Positions 17,748 to 27,583 of a DNA stretch of 47,296 nt are shown one piece after another. The stretch comes from Christensenellaceae bacterium OttesenSCG-928-K19 (GTDB lineage Bacteria; Bacillota; Clostridia; Christensenellales; Christensenellaceae), in NCBI GenBank assembly GCA_030266015.1, contig JAJDHD010000018.1:1-47296 (forward strand), in the 5' to 3' direction. Each line of letters opens with the position of its first letter. Position 1 is the stretch's first letter. The notes beneath the pieces are model-generated. The model did not search any database, had not been told where the DNA came from, and was given only the letters and a program-made list of their open reading frames with translations. A program made the translations under genes and the position numbers.

Positions 17748-18179
17748 ATGTTGTATGGAACATATTTTCACAACATCGATGCTAAAGGTCGCCTGTTTGT
17801 GCCGGCCAAGCTTCGTGATGAGCTGGGCGAGAGCTTTTTTGTAACACAGGGGCTGGACGATTGCCTTTTTGTGTACTCTGAACCGGAATGGGAAAAATTT
17901 GCCGAAAAGCTGGATAGTATCCAGCTTGCGGATGAAGAAGGACAAGATTTTGTTCGTGAGTTTTTTGAGAACGGCTGTGTATGCGAGCCGGATAAGCAGG
18001 GAAGGATTTTGCTGCCGCAAACATTGCGCGACTACATAGGCGTGGAAAAGGAAGCGGTGATTACAGGAATCCGGAACAGGGCGGAGATTTGGTCCAAGGA
18101 AGGCTGGACGGCACGCCATAACAAGACGCAGGAAGAGCGCAAGAAGATGAAGGCAAGGCTGTTTGACCTTGGGATATAA
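17748..18179 (+). CDS. mraZ: Transcriptional regulator MraZ
   Basis: Double AbrB/SpoVT-fold DNA-binding protein that represses the dcw cluster. The first repeat includes [16 protein letters not shown] and the second [16 protein letters not shown], the conserved MraZ signatures. It is about 143 aa. A GTG at 17724 would extend the frame, but it lies in the operator; the ATG at 17748 has AAGGAAGG 8 nt upstream and gives the canonical start. One base separates its stop from rsmH. Confidence 0.96.
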   Translation: MLYGTYFHNIDAKGRLFVPAKLRDELGESFFVTQGLDDCLFVYSEPEWEKFAEKLDSIQLADEEGQDFVREFFENGCVCEPDKQGRILLPQTLRDYIGVEKEAVITGIRNRAEIWSKEGWTARHNKTQEERKKMKARLFDLGI

Positions 18180-18180
18180 A

Positions 18181-19122
18181 ATGGAAGCGTTTGAAGGGCA
18201 TAAGCCCGTCCTTTATAAAGAAGTAATGGAGCTGTTGCAACTGCGGCATGGCGATACCATAGTAGATGGCACGCTTGGCGGGGCAGGGCACGCAAAAGGA
18301 ATATTGGAGCGTATTGCGCCGGACGGTTTTTTGATAGGAATAGATAAAGACGCGACGGCTATAGAAAGAGGGAAAGAACGGCTAAAGGAATATGAGCGTA
18401 ACATCGTCCTCATCAGGAACGACTTTAAGCAGGTGACATCGATATTGGACGAGTTGCATATAAATAAGGTGAACGGGGCGCTGCTGGACCTTGGGGTCTC
18501 GTCCTTTCAACTGGACCAGGCAGAAAGAGGGTTCTCTTATCATCAGGACGCACCACTTGATATGAGGATGAACCAAAGCAGTGCACTTACCGCATATGAA
18601 GTGGTAAACCGTTACTCTGAAGAAGACCTTTGCAAGTTGATACGGGAATACGGTGAAGAAAAATGGGCCGCGAGGATCGCTAAATTTGTGGTGGAAGACA
18701 GGCAGATAAGAGAGCTGGAAACAACACAGGACTTGGTGCGCACCATAAAGAAAGCGATCCCGAGAGCGGTCAGGTCGGATGGGGGACACCCCGCAAGGAA
18801 GACATTCCAAGCGATTCGTATAGAAGTGAACGGAGAACTGAGCGGACTGGAAACCGCCTTGGAGCAATATGTAGGCAAACTGGAAAAAAACGGCAGGCTG
18901 GCTGTGATCACGTTTCACTCACTGGAAGACAGGATTGTGAAGCAAACATTTAAAAGACTGCAAGATCCATGTGAATGTCCCAAGGACTTTCCGGTGTGTG
19001 TATGTGGCAAGCAAAGCCAAGTGAAGATTGTGACACGAAAGCCGGTGATGCCGGCAGAAGAAGAGATACAGGAAAACCCAAGGGCAAGGAGTGCCAAGCT
19101 GCGGGTTGTGGAGAAGCGGTAA
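18181..19122 (+). CDS. rsmH: 16S rRNA (cytosine(1402)-N4)-methyltransferase
   Basis: Formerly MraW. SAM-dependent enzyme that makes N4-methyl-C1402 in the ribosomal P site. The N-terminal HKPVLYKEV and SAM motif [14 protein letters not shown] (near residue 25) identify it, with [15 protein letters not shown] and the C-terminal [14 protein letters not shown]. About 313 aa. Upstream TTG codons could extend the frame into mraZ, but family alignment favours the ATG at 18181. It is conserved as the second dcw gene. Confidence 0.97.
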   Translation: MEAFEGHKPVLYKEVMELLQLRHGDTIVDGTLGGAGHAKGILERIAPDGFLIGIDKDATAIERGKERLKEYERNIVLIRNDFKQVTSILDELHINKVNGALLDLGVSSFQLDQAERGFSYHQDAPLDMRMNQSSALTAYEVVNRYSEEDLCKLIREYGEEKWAARIAKFVVEDRQIRELETTQDLVRTIKKAIPRAVRSDGGHPARKTFQAIRIEVNGELSGLETALEQYVGKLEKNGRLAVITFHSLEDRIVKQTFKRLQDPCECPKDFPVCVCGKQSQVKIVTRKPVMPAEEEIQENPRARSAKLRVVEKR

Positions 19123-19143
19123 GCAGCGAAAGAGGACAGGCAA

Positions 19144-20196
19144 ATGAATGCAATACCACAAAAAACACATAATTATAAAAGAATAGAAATCCCCAATACC
19201 CCTGCGGCACAGCGTACGCGCCCGTTGGCAAGGATTGAATCGCTGGACGTGCGGCGTGCTGCGAAGTTGGCTGCCGTGAAAAAGCAAAAGCAGGCAAAAG
19301 TGCAGGATCAACGCACGTATGACCAGGGCAGGTATTATGATGATGTGGAAATGTATTACAATATGCGCAGGCAGGATAGCGATGGTATCCGCCGTTATGA
19401 GGAGCGTAGGGAAGAGTATTACCAGCAGCAAGTGCTGAGGGAAACACAGCCAAGAAAGAAAAAGCCTGTAAAAAAACAAGCTGTACAGAAGAAATCACGT
19501 GGCAGGAAGCTTACGGCGGCTTATGAAGTGACACCGCGTCGTAACTACTATGGGAAACATGTAGGCAGTGGATATCAGGTGAACGCGGATGGCACGCTTG
19601 TGCAGCGCCCGGGCATTCCGGGATTTGATATGAACGCGGCAGGCCCGGCGGCAGAAGCTTATGGCAGGCATGTGGCGGTGGAATATGAAGCGCCTAAAAA
19701 GAAGGGCGTTTTTTCCACAATCCTGTGCATTGCGCTGGTGTTTGTGATGCTGGCTGGTGTTTTGGTAAAATATTCGGATGTTAGCGAAGTTACCTATAGT
19801 AATTCACAGGCGGATGCACGCATTGTTGCGTTGCAAGAGGAGATTGACAAGCTGGAGGTGGAGATATCCCTCAATCAGGATTTGAACAACGTGCAGCAGC
19901 GGGCTGCGGAGCTGGGGATGTCTCATCCGGGCGAGGGCCAGGTCGTGTATTTGCCGGCGGGCACATTTAATGCTGAAGATATGTATACGGAAGATACAGC
20001 GACGGTGGCAGGCGAAGCTGTGGAGGATACAGTGGCGGAAACACAAACAACAAGCACAGTGACAGACGCCGACAGCGGCCAAGTGGTGAGCGGCGATGGC
20101 GGCGAAGGCCAAAACGCGAGTGAAGAAGGATTTATGGATAAAATAGGAAGCTTTTTTGGAAGTATAGCGGATACCATCTCGAGATGGCTCGCTTGA
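19144..20196 (+). CDS. ftsL: FtsL/DivIC-like cell-division protein, extended
   Basis: By position and topology this is FtsL, the bitopic divisome protein. It has one membrane segment at about residues 188-209 followed by a Leu/Glu coiled coil (IVALQEEIDKLEVEI) and the post-coil AAELGMSHPGEG segment. It is 350 aa, about three times a typical FtsL: about 186 basic, Tyr/Arg/Lys-rich residues precede the membrane, and an acidic Thr/Glu-rich tail follows the coil. The tail ends in a helix FMDKIGSFFGSIADTISRW that is clearly amphipathic. Family identity is inferred from layout rather than strong motifs. Confidence 0.8.
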   Translation: MNAIPQKTHNYKRIEIPNTPAAQRTRPLARIESLDVRRAAKLAAVKKQKQAKVQDQRTYDQGRYYDDVEMYYNMRRQDSDGIRRYEERREEYYQQQVLRETQPRKKKPVKKQAVQKKSRGRKLTAAYEVTPRRNYYGKHVGSGYQVNADGTLVQRPGIPGFDMNAAGPAAEAYGRHVAVEYEAPKKKGVFSTILCIALVFVMLAGVLVKYSDVSEVTYSNSQADARIVALQEEIDKLEVEISLNQDLNNVQQRAAELGMSHPGEGQVVYLPAGTFNAEDMYTEDTATVAGEAVEDTVAETQTTSTVTDADSGQVVSGDGGEGQNASEEGFMDKIGSFFGSIADTISRWLA

Positions 20197-20201
20197 ACGG
20201 C

Positions 20202-20248
20202 CCCCGGGGATAGAACGAGAACAATAGCTCCCGGGGGATAGAAGGAGA
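20202..20248 (+). repeat. Near-direct repeat before the PBP ribosome site
   Basis: A CCCGGGGATAGAA-like unit occurs twice, about 30 bp apart, the second copy with one extra G and running into the AAGGAG ribosome-binding site. The same bases can also pair as an inverted repeat (CCCCCGGG with TCCCGGGGG), which could form a hairpin just before the start codon. Confidence 0.4.
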
Positions 20249-20255
20249 TAATGGC

Positions 20256-22442
20256 TTGGCTGTAAATGTGCTGACAAGCAGAAAACGGTTGTTGGTGGTT
20301 TTGATTTTATTAGCAGTACTTATGGTACTGCTCATTTTCCGTGTAGGGTATTGGAATATTGTGCGCGGTGAAGACTTGCAGGCAGAGGCGGAAACCCAGT
20401 GGATATCGGATTCGGCGGTGGCGGCAAAGCGCGGCTCTATCCTTGATCGAAACCAGAATGTGTTGGCGCAAAGCGCGGTATCGGACACAGTGGTGGTGAT
20501 GCCAAACAAAATAAAAAAAGAAGACGAACAAACAGTCGCAAGCGCGCTTGCAGCAGTATTGGAGATGGATCCACAGGCTGTTTATGAGAAGGTGGCTACC
20601 AAAAAGACGACAAATTCCAGTGGGAAAGAAATCGATCTTGTGGAGGTATACCTAAAGAGGCAGATATCCAACGAACAGTCGGAAGAAATCACCATGCTGC
20701 TTGAAACAAAGGCAATCACAGGAGTGAAGCTGATTTCGGACGTGAAGCGCTATTATCCGAACAAGGATTTTGCTACACAGGTGGTGGGATATACCACGGC
20801 GGACGGCGAAGGGCAAACGGGGATAGAACGGCGCTATAACAATGTGCTGGAAGGACGCCAGGGCAGGATGGTCGCCGAAACGGATAAATACAATAATGAT
20901 ATTCCCAATGGACAGGAAATGTTTATTGAGCCGGAAGACGGCAATAATGTGATACTTACGATAGATGATGTGCTGCAAAGCTTTCTGGAAACGAGTTGTG
21001 AGCAGGCGCTTGGCGAACTGGCGCCGGACAGCGTGCAGGGTCTTATAATGGATGTGACGACGGGCGAAGTGCTGGCAATGGCAAACCTTCCCGATTTTGA
21101 TCTAAACGACCCACCGAGGTCGGATGGAGAAACGTTGTCAACCTTATCTGCGAATATTATAACGGTGGCTTCCTTCGAGCCGGAGGAGCTGCTGCACACC
21201 TTTGTGGCGGCGGCAGCAATCGATACCGGTACGGTGAAGCAAAGCTATGAATGCACAGGAAAGCTGCATGTGGAGGGTGAAGACATTGTATGCGCTAAAG
21301 CACACGGGACTCAGACCGCACAGGAGGTAGTGCAAAACGGGTGCAATGTGGGCGCAAGTGTAATGGCAGCCGATATGGGAAAAGAAGCACTTTTTGCTTA
21401 TCTGAAAAAATTTGGCTTTGGGGAAAAAACCGGGATTGATTATACAACGGATACGGCGGGCGACCTAATGGCTATAAAATACGCTTCTGAGCTGGATGTG
21501 GCCAAAATTGGATCAGGAACCAATATGAAGATGTCGTTGATGCAACTTGCAAACGCAGCGTGTGCGGTTGTAAACGGGGGGGTACTTTATGAACCGCGGC
21601 TGGTATATGGGCTCAGCAATTCGGATGGGGAGATTGTGGAGCGCTATGAAGCTGCTGTGAAAAATGAGCCGGTAAGCGGCGATACATCAACCCGGGTGAA
21701 GGAAATTTTGCAGCAAAATGTGACGCAGGAAGCAGCGATGACGGAATATTCCTCCGGGGCAATTTATGGAGCGGCGCAAAAATACGATAGTGAGGGCGCG
21801 CTTGTACAGGATAAAGAGATTTCGGTCTTTATGGAATTTGCGCCGGAGGGCAACGCAAAATATCTTGTGCTTATATCGCTGAATGGCATTGCGTCAGGCG
21901 AGTCTGTGGAAAAGGCAGGCGCTGTGTATGCTAAGAATGTGCTGGAAGAAATATTGAAATATACCTACATTGAGCCAGACCAGTCGGGCGGCCAGCAGCA
22001 GGCGGATGGGGAAGATGCGCAACAGGATGAAGGGACGGAGACTGTTACCGTACCTAATGTAGTGGATATGGGTATGCAGGGGGCGCTTGATACGCTGGAG
22101 CAGGCCGGGCTTACTTATGCAAAGGACGGTGCAGGAACGGTGGAAGGCCAAAGCCCAGAAGCGGGGACGGAGGTTGCAGCCGGAACGGTTGTGGAGTTGG
22201 TTATGAGTCATAAATCCACAGAACCGGAGCCGGATACCGGCGCCCAAGACAACACGGATATGGTGACGGTGCCAGACTTCACGGGGATGAGCTTTAATGA
22301 AGCGCGCGATACTGCAATCGCGGCAGGGTTGCGTTTTTATGCGCAGGGCACGGGTAAGGCGACAAAGCAATACCCGTTGTATGGGATAAGCGTTCCAAAG
22401 GGATCCGCCATCACGGTTACATTTAAGCTGGTCATAGAGTAG
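20256..22442 (+). CDS. PASTA-domain penicillin-binding protein, catalytically degenerate
   Basis: It occupies the ftsI/spoVD position in the dcw cluster. The layout is an N-terminal membrane anchor (residues 11-30), a PBP dimerisation domain (RGSILDRNQNVLA), a transpeptidase-fold domain from about residue 225, and two C-terminal PASTA domains (about 595-660 and 670-728). All active-site motifs are altered. The SxxK position, EPGSTFK in homologues, reads EPEELLH, with Glu311 for Ser and His314 for Lys. The SxN position reads GCN (Gly362). KTGTAQ reads IYGAAQ (503-508). Flanking family sequence is intact, so this is substitution, not misframing. TTG start at 20256, with AAGGAG 8 nt upstream. 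Likely a non-catalytic divisome component. Confidence 0.88.
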   Translation: MAVNVLTSRKRLLVVLILLAVLMVLLIFRVGYWNIVRGEDLQAEAETQWISDSAVAAKRGSILDRNQNVLAQSAVSDTVVVMPNKIKKEDEQTVASALAAVLEMDPQAVYEKVATKKTTNSSGKEIDLVEVYLKRQISNEQSEEITMLLETKAITGVKLISDVKRYYPNKDFATQVVGYTTADGEGQTGIERRYNNVLEGRQGRMVAETDKYNNDIPNGQEMFIEPEDGNNVILTIDDVLQSFLETSCEQALGELAPDSVQGLIMDVTTGEVLAMANLPDFDLNDPPRSDGETLSTLSANIITVASFEPEELLHTFVAAAAIDTGTVKQSYECTGKLHVEGEDIVCAKAHGTQTAQEVVQNGCNVGASVMAADMGKEALFAYLKKFGFGEKTGIDYTTDTAGDLMAIKYASELDVAKIGSGTNMKMSLMQLANAACAVVNGGVLYEPRLVYGLSNSDGEIVERYEAAVKNEPVSGDTSTRVKEILQQNVTQEAAMTEYSSGAIYGAAQKYDSEGALVQDKEISVFMEFAPEGNAKYLVLISLNGIASGESVEKAGAVYAKNVLEEILKYTYIEPDQSGGQQQADGEDAQQDEGTETVTVPNVVDMGMQGALDTLEQAGLTYAKDGAGTVEGQSPEAGTEVAAGTVVELVMSHKSTEPEPDTGAQDNTDMVTVPDFTGMSFNEARDTAIAAGLRFYAQGTGKATKQYPLYGISVPKGSAITVTFKLVIE

Positions 22443-22522
22443 CCGTGCTGTTTGTGAAATCAAGAGTTTTAAAACACAACATTTTGTGTTATAATCTATA
22501 ATTGCTACTAAGGAGGGTAGAC

Positions 22523-23980
22523 ATGAAATTGTCTGAGTTGCTTCATGGCATCAAGCATACGGTATACGGAGATGATACGGTAGAGATATCGGATTTGAGC
22601 TACGATTCGCGTAAGGTCAAAAAAGGAGATTTGTTTTTCTGTATTTCCGGGTATGCGACGGACGGGCATGAATATGCGCATCAGGCAGTGAAAAGCGGTG
22701 CGGCTGCGATTGTGGTGACAAAGCTACAGGAAGAGCTGCAAATCCCTCAGGTGCTGGTGAAGGACGACAGGCAGGCAATGGCAGAATGTGCCGCGCGGTT
22801 TTTTGGGTATCCCGCCCGCAAAATGAAGACGGTGGGTATCACGGGTACAAACGGCAAAACAACCACGACCTACATGATCCGTAATATTGCGAAAAAAGCG
22901 GGCATGAAGGTGGGGCTGGTTGGCACTATTTTGAACATGATTGGCGATGAAACTGTGCAAACAGAGCGTACAACGCCCGAATCGGTTGACCTGCAGCGTC
23001 TTTTAAAGAGGATGGTGGAGGAAGGGTGCGATCTGCTGGTAATGGAGGTATCATCGCATTCGCTCTATTTAAAACGGGTATATGGAATTGAATTTGATGT
23101 GGGGATTTTTACCAACCTGACACAAGATCATCTGGATTTCCACAAGACGTGGGATGAATATGTAAAGGCAAAAAGTATGTTGTTTGAACAATCCTGCATA
23201 TCGGTGGTGAATGTGGACGACGACAGTGCCGCGAACATGATTAGCGCGGCAAAGGGCGAAGTGATGGAATACGGCGTAATGCATTCTACCCAGTACAGTG
23301 CAAAGCACGTGGAGCTGAAGCCGGATGGGGTTTCTTATGACTTGGAATTCACGGCAAAATCCTTACATATCGATATGCCAATTCCGGGCATGTTTTCAGT
23401 GTATAACAGCTTGGCGTCTGCGGTTGCGGCGCTGGCGCTGGATATTGGAGATTATTATATAGAGCAGGGATTAAAAGAGATGAAGCCAGTAAATGGACGG
23501 TTTGAGCTGCTGGATACACGCGGGCAGCAATACTCCATTATTTTGGATTATGCCCACACGCCGGATAGCTTGGAAAATACACTTTCCACCATACGGGAAT
23601 TTGCGCCGGGGCGTATTGTGACAGTGTTTGGCTGTGGCGGCAACCGTGACATGGGCAAGCGGCCGCAGATGGGGGAAATCTCCGCGCGTTACTCGGATTA
23701 TACGGTGGTTACGTCAGATAATCCACGGTATGAGGAGCCAAAAGCAATTATGGAGCAAATCGAAGCGGGCGTGAAAGAGCGTGGCGCAAAGTATATTTGT
23801 ATTGAAAACAGGAAAGAAGCAATGAAACATGCCATAAAGACGGCACAAAAGGACGATATTATCCTGCTGGCTGGCAAGGGGCATGAAACATATCAGGAGA
23901 TCAAAGGTGTGAAGCATGATTTTGATGAAAAGATCGTCGTGCAGGAAATATTCGACGAACTGAAAATACGCCGCAGGTAG
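22523..23980 (+). CDS. murE: UDP-MurNAc-tripeptide synthetase (mDAP-adding)
   Basis: Mur ligase that adds the third residue of the peptidoglycan stem in the cytoplasm. The ATP site is GITGTNGKTTTTYM near residue 110. The DNPRYEEP motif near residue 405 is the signature of enzymes specific for meso-diaminopimelate, where Lys enzymes differ at this Arg. About 485 aa. ATG at 22523 has AGGAGG 6 nt upstream. The gene that normally follows, murF, is absent; mraY comes next after 20 bases. Confidence 0.96.
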   Translation: MKLSELLHGIKHTVYGDDTVEISDLSYDSRKVKKGDLFFCISGYATDGHEYAHQAVKSGAAAIVVTKLQEELQIPQVLVKDDRQAMAECAARFFGYPARKMKTVGITGTNGKTTTTYMIRNIAKKAGMKVGLVGTILNMIGDETVQTERTTPESVDLQRLLKRMVEEGCDLLVMEVSSHSLYLKRVYGIEFDVGIFTNLTQDHLDFHKTWDEYVKAKSMLFEQSCISVVNVDDDSAANMISAAKGEVMEYGVMHSTQYSAKHVELKPDGVSYDLEFTAKSLHIDMPIPGMFSVYNSLASAVAALALDIGDYYIEQGLKEMKPVNGRFELLDTRGQQYSIILDYAHTPDSLENTLSTIREFAPGRIVTVFGCGGNRDMGKRPQMGEISARYSDYTVVTSDNPRYEEPKAIMEQIEAGVKERGAKYICIENRKEAMKHAIKTAQKDDIILLAGKGHETYQEIKGVKHDFDEKIVVQEIFDELKIRRR

Positions 23981-24000
23981 GATGAGGTTAGAAGAGTTTT

Positions 24001-25032
24001 ATGGATTTTGTTGTTAGGATCATAGTGTCCATTGTTATATCGTTTGCCGTGACGTTTATTGCGTCCAAGGTGATCATTCCTGTGCTGCGCCGCAAAAAAG
24101 CGGGGCAGAATGTACGGGATGACGGGCCGCAGAGCCATCTTGTGAAGCAGGGTACGCCCACGATGGGCGGTATTATGATGGTGATCGGCATTGTGGTTAC
24201 AGTGCTTTGCCTTTCCGTTTATCCGGATGCACCAGCCGGGCTTACAGTGGTGTTTCTGCTGGTGGCAATGCTGGGGTTTACGTTGATCGGCTTTTGGGAT
24301 GACATTGTTAAATTGCTGCAAAAGCGCTCCCTTGGCCTGCGTGCGTGGCAGAAGATTGTGTTGCAGCTTGTGGTGGCGGCTGTGGTGGCTGTGTTGGCTT
24401 GCATTGTGCTTGGGAGCACGCAGGAGCGCATTCCGTTTACAACTAATACGGTGGAGATGGGGATGGGCAAGATACCTTTTACGATGTTTGTGTTCATTGC
24501 TATGGTAAACAGTGTGAACCTGACGGACGGGCTGGATGGCCTTGCTACAAGCCTGACACTTGTAAATACACTTTCATATCTGGCAATTATACTGCTGGGA
24601 TATCCACTGCTTTTGACCGGGGCAAGGGAAATGCTACACATGGTTGATCTGACAAATGTTGCAGTTTTTGCCGCGGCGGTAAGCGGGGCGTGTATTGCAT
24701 TCCTGTGTTTCAACAAATATCCGGCGCAGGTCTTCATGGGAGATACCGGATCGTTTGCGCTTGGCGCGGCAATTACGGTGATTGCAGCAGCGTTGGATTT
24801 CCAGATTATGATTGCGATTACAGGCTTTATGTTCGCGCTATCGGCGGTGTCCGTCATCATTCAGGTGGGGTCGTTTAAGCTGCGGGGCAAGCGTGTGTTT
24901 AAAATGGCGCCGTTGCACCATCATTTTGAATTGAAGGGCGTGCCCGAAACGCGGGTGGTTTTGGGGTATGTCATTATTACAGTGATTTTATGCGCAATGT
25001 GCGTGTTGGGTGTGGGAATTACAGGGATGTAA
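24001..25032 (+). CDS. mraY: Phospho-MurNAc-pentapeptide transferase
   Basis: Membrane enzyme that makes lipid I from UDP-MurNAc-pentapeptide and undecaprenyl phosphate. About ten hydrophobic segments are present. Catalytic blocks: FWDDIVKLL, NLTDGLDGLAT, FMGDTGSFALG and PLHHHFELKG. At 343 aa it is full length. ATG at 24001; its ribosome site is weak. It follows murE and precedes murD. Confidence 0.97.
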   Translation: MDFVVRIIVSIVISFAVTFIASKVIIPVLRRKKAGQNVRDDGPQSHLVKQGTPTMGGIMMVIGIVVTVLCLSVYPDAPAGLTVVFLLVAMLGFTLIGFWDDIVKLLQKRSLGLRAWQKIVLQLVVAAVVAVLACIVLGSTQERIPFTTNTVEMGMGKIPFTMFVFIAMVNSVNLTDGLDGLATSLTLVNTLSYLAIILLGYPLLLTGAREMLHMVDLTNVAVFAAAVSGACIAFLCFNKYPAQVFMGDTGSFALGAAITVIAAALDFQIMIAITGFMFALSAVSVIIQVGSFKLRGKRVFKMAPLHHHFELKGVPETRVVLGYVIITVILCAMCVLGVGITGM

Positions 25033-25061
25033 GCGAACCGTTGCATCGAGGAGTGGCTGAG

Positions 25062-26417
25062 ATGGACTATAAAGACAAAAAAGTGTTGGTGGTAGGCATG
25101 GCGCGCAGTGGGGCGGCGGCAACAAAGCTGCTCAATGATTTGGGTGCCGATGTTACTATTTACGACCTGAAGACAAAAGAGCAGTTGCCCGAGGATGTTT
25201 GTGCGATTCTGGAGGGGCTTCACTATCATGACATGTTGGGCAATGACCCGCTTGATATAATAGAGCAGATGGATGTTTTGGTGTTAAGCCCGGGTGTTCC
25301 GCTGGGGCTGCCCTTTATACAAAAGGCCTATGAGCTTGGCAAAAAAGTGATTGCCGAGATTGAATTGGGCTATTCTGCGTCAAAGGCTGATTTTATTGCC
25401 ATTACGGGTACGAACGGGAAGACGACGACAACATCGCTTGTGGGTGAAATATTTAAAAATGCCGGCATCAAAACTTATGTGCTGGGGAATATTGGCGTGC
25501 CCATTACGCAGGAGGCGCTGCATACCAAGCCGGGGGATGTTGTGGTAGCGGAGACAGCGGCGCTTCAACTGGATACGATAGATGAATACAAACCCAAAGG
25601 CAGCGCGATATTGAACATTACGGAAGACCATATGGATCGCTATGGCAAGATGGAAAATTATATTGCTGCCAAGGCGAAGATATTTAAGAACCAGACACCA
25701 GGCGATTACTGTGTTTTGAATTACGACAATGAAATTGTGCGGAATTTGGCTGATCAGATAAAGGCAAAAGTATTTTGGTTTAGTACGCAGCACAAGCTGG
25801 ATGAAGGAACATATGTGAAAAATGGGGATATCGTTTTTGCGCACGCAGGTAAAGAAACTAAGATATTGCCAGCGAACGAACTGAATATTCCCGGCAGGCA
25901 TAACCTGGAGAATGCCCTTACGGCAACAGCGATTGCGTGTGTTTACGGTATAAAGCCTGAGGTGGTGGCGCATACGTTGCAAACGTTCAAGGGTGTGGAG
26001 CACAGGATAGAATTTGTAAGTGAAGTAAACGGCGTTACTTTTATCAACGACTCCAAAGGCACAAACCCGGACGCAACGCTGAATGCGGTAAATGCAATGG
26101 AAAAACCAACCATATTGATTTTAGGCGGCTATGACAAGCAGAGTGATTTCCGCGCGCTGTTTGAAGGGTTTACACCTTACATAAAGGCTGTGGTAGTATT
26201 GGGCGCCACGGCAAACAAAATCATCAGATCGGCGCAAGATGCGGGATATGAAAATTACATCCGCGCGACAGGATTTGAGGACGCGGTATTAAAGGCGTAT
26301 AGTATGGCGGGTGAAGGTGAAGTTGTGCTGCTTTCTCCCGCGTGCGCTAGCTGGGATATGTTCAAGGATTTTGAAGAGCGCGGCGATGAGTTCAAAAGAA
26401 TTGTGAGAGGACTGTAA
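25062..26417 (+). CDS. murD: UDP-N-acetylmuramoylalanine-D-glutamate ligase
   Basis: Mur ligase that adds D-Glu to UDP-MurNAc-L-Ala. N-terminal Rossmann motif VLVVGMARSGAAAT, then ATP site ITGTNGKTTTTSLVG near residue 115, and C-terminal LILGGYDKQSDF. A longer frame from 24990 is inside mraY; ATG at 25062 has GAGGAG at 25048-25053 and gives a normal 451 aa. It is 2 bases from ftsW. Confidence 0.97.
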   Translation: MDYKDKKVLVVGMARSGAAATKLLNDLGADVTIYDLKTKEQLPEDVCAILEGLHYHDMLGNDPLDIIEQMDVLVLSPGVPLGLPFIQKAYELGKKVIAEIELGYSASKADFIAITGTNGKTTTTSLVGEIFKNAGIKTYVLGNIGVPITQEALHTKPGDVVVAETAALQLDTIDEYKPKGSAILNITEDHMDRYGKMENYIAAKAKIFKNQTPGDYCVLNYDNEIVRNLADQIKAKVFWFSTQHKLDEGTYVKNGDIVFAHAGKETKILPANELNIPGRHNLENALTATAIACVYGIKPEVVAHTLQTFKGVEHRIEFVSEVNGVTFINDSKGTNPDATLNAVNAMEKPTILILGGYDKQSDFRALFEGFTPYIKAVVVLGATANKIIRSAQDAGYENYIRATGFEDAVLKAYSMAGEGEVVLLSPACASWDMFKDFEERGDEFKRIVRGL

Positions 26418-26419
26418 GA

Positions 26420-27583
26420 ATGCAAAAACGGTCAATTGATTATTCACTGCTGATTGTAACCCTTATGCTGGTCGCATACGGCTTGCTTATGGTGTTCAGT
26501 TCCAGTTATTATATGGCGCTTACCGACGCAAAAAATTATGGAAACGATGGCCTGGCGCTTTTTAAAAAACAGCTTGGCGGCGCAGCGTTGGGCATTGGCG
26601 CTATGATTTTATTCATGCTTGTGGACTATAAAAAGCTGATGAAGTTAAAATACGTGTTTTTAGCGATTGCAATTATATTTTTAATTCTTGTGCTTACACC
26701 GCTCGGGACAGAGCTAAACGGCGCGTCCAGATGGATCAGGGTCTTTAATATCAGTGTCCAGCCATTGGAGATTGCCAAATTCTCGGTGGTGATATTTACT
26801 GCGGCTACTATCTATGTAAACCGCAACAGGATGGATACATTGCGCTATGGTATCCTGCCCAATTTGATTGTGTTGGGCGTTGTATGTGGTTTGCTGTTGC
26901 TGCAACCTAACTTTTCCGGTGTAATCTTGCTTTGCGTGCTGGTGTTTATCATGATATTTGTGGGCGGCGCAAAAGGATGGCATCTTGGTGTGCTGGGCGG
27001 CGCGGGCGGGCTGGCCGGCTTCGCGGTTATGATGATGAAGGATTATCGAATTGACAGGCTCGTTACTTTCACAGATCCATGGTCTTATGCCAGTGATGGC
27101 GGATACCAGGTGATTCAGTCGTTATATGGAATTGGTGCGGGCGGTATTTTTGGCAGCGGAATTGGAAATGGAAGGCAAAAGTACTTATGGCTTCCATATG
27201 GCGAGTCCGACTATATTTTTTCCATCACAACAGAGGAGCTTGGGCTGATTGGCGCGATTGTGCTGATTGCCATGTTCATCTTCTTTGTTTATAGGGGCAT
27301 CAAGATTGCGGCAACGGCTCCGGATTTATTTGGGACAATGCTGGCGACGGGTATCACGACAATTGTAGGCATTCAGGTGATCATTAATATTGGAGTGGTT
27401 ACGGCAACAATACCGGCCACAGGTGTGCCGTTACCATTTGTCAGCTATGGTAATTCGTCCCTTGTTATTTTTATGGCGATGGTGGGGATATTACTTAATA
27501 TATCCCGGCAGGCGCGCAGGATAGCTATGCCTGCCGCAAAGCCGCAAACACAAGCAGGGCAGAGTGAGGCGGTGCGCGGATGA
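26420..27583 (+). CDS. ftsW: Septal peptidoglycan polymerase FtsW
   Basis: SEDS-family glycosyltransferase that polymerises lipid II at the septum with its class B PBP partner. About ten membrane segments. Family blocks: NGASRWIRV, QPNFSGVILL, GESDYIFSITTEELG (with the conserved Asp and Glu residues), and the C-terminal TGVPLPFVSYGNSS. At 387 aa it is complete. Its natural partner, the upstream PBP, lacks transpeptidase residues here, which raises the question of who crosslinks. Its stop overlaps ftsQ as ATGA. Confidence 0.96.
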   Translation: MQKRSIDYSLLIVTLMLVAYGLLMVFSSSYYMALTDAKNYGNDGLALFKKQLGGAALGIGAMILFMLVDYKKLMKLKYVFLAIAIIFLILVLTPLGTELNGASRWIRVFNISVQPLEIAKFSVVIFTAATIYVNRNRMDTLRYGILPNLIVLGVVCGLLLLQPNFSGVILLCVLVFIMIFVGGAKGWHLGVLGGAGGLAGFAVMMMKDYRIDRLVTFTDPWSYASDGGYQVIQSLYGIGAGGIFGSGIGNGRQKYLWLPYGESDYIFSITTEELGLIGAIVLIAMFIFFVYRGIKIAATAPDLFGTMLATGITTIVGIQVIINIGVVTATIPATGVPLPFVSYGNSSLVIFMAMVGILLNISRQARRIAMPAAKPQTQAGQSEAVRG

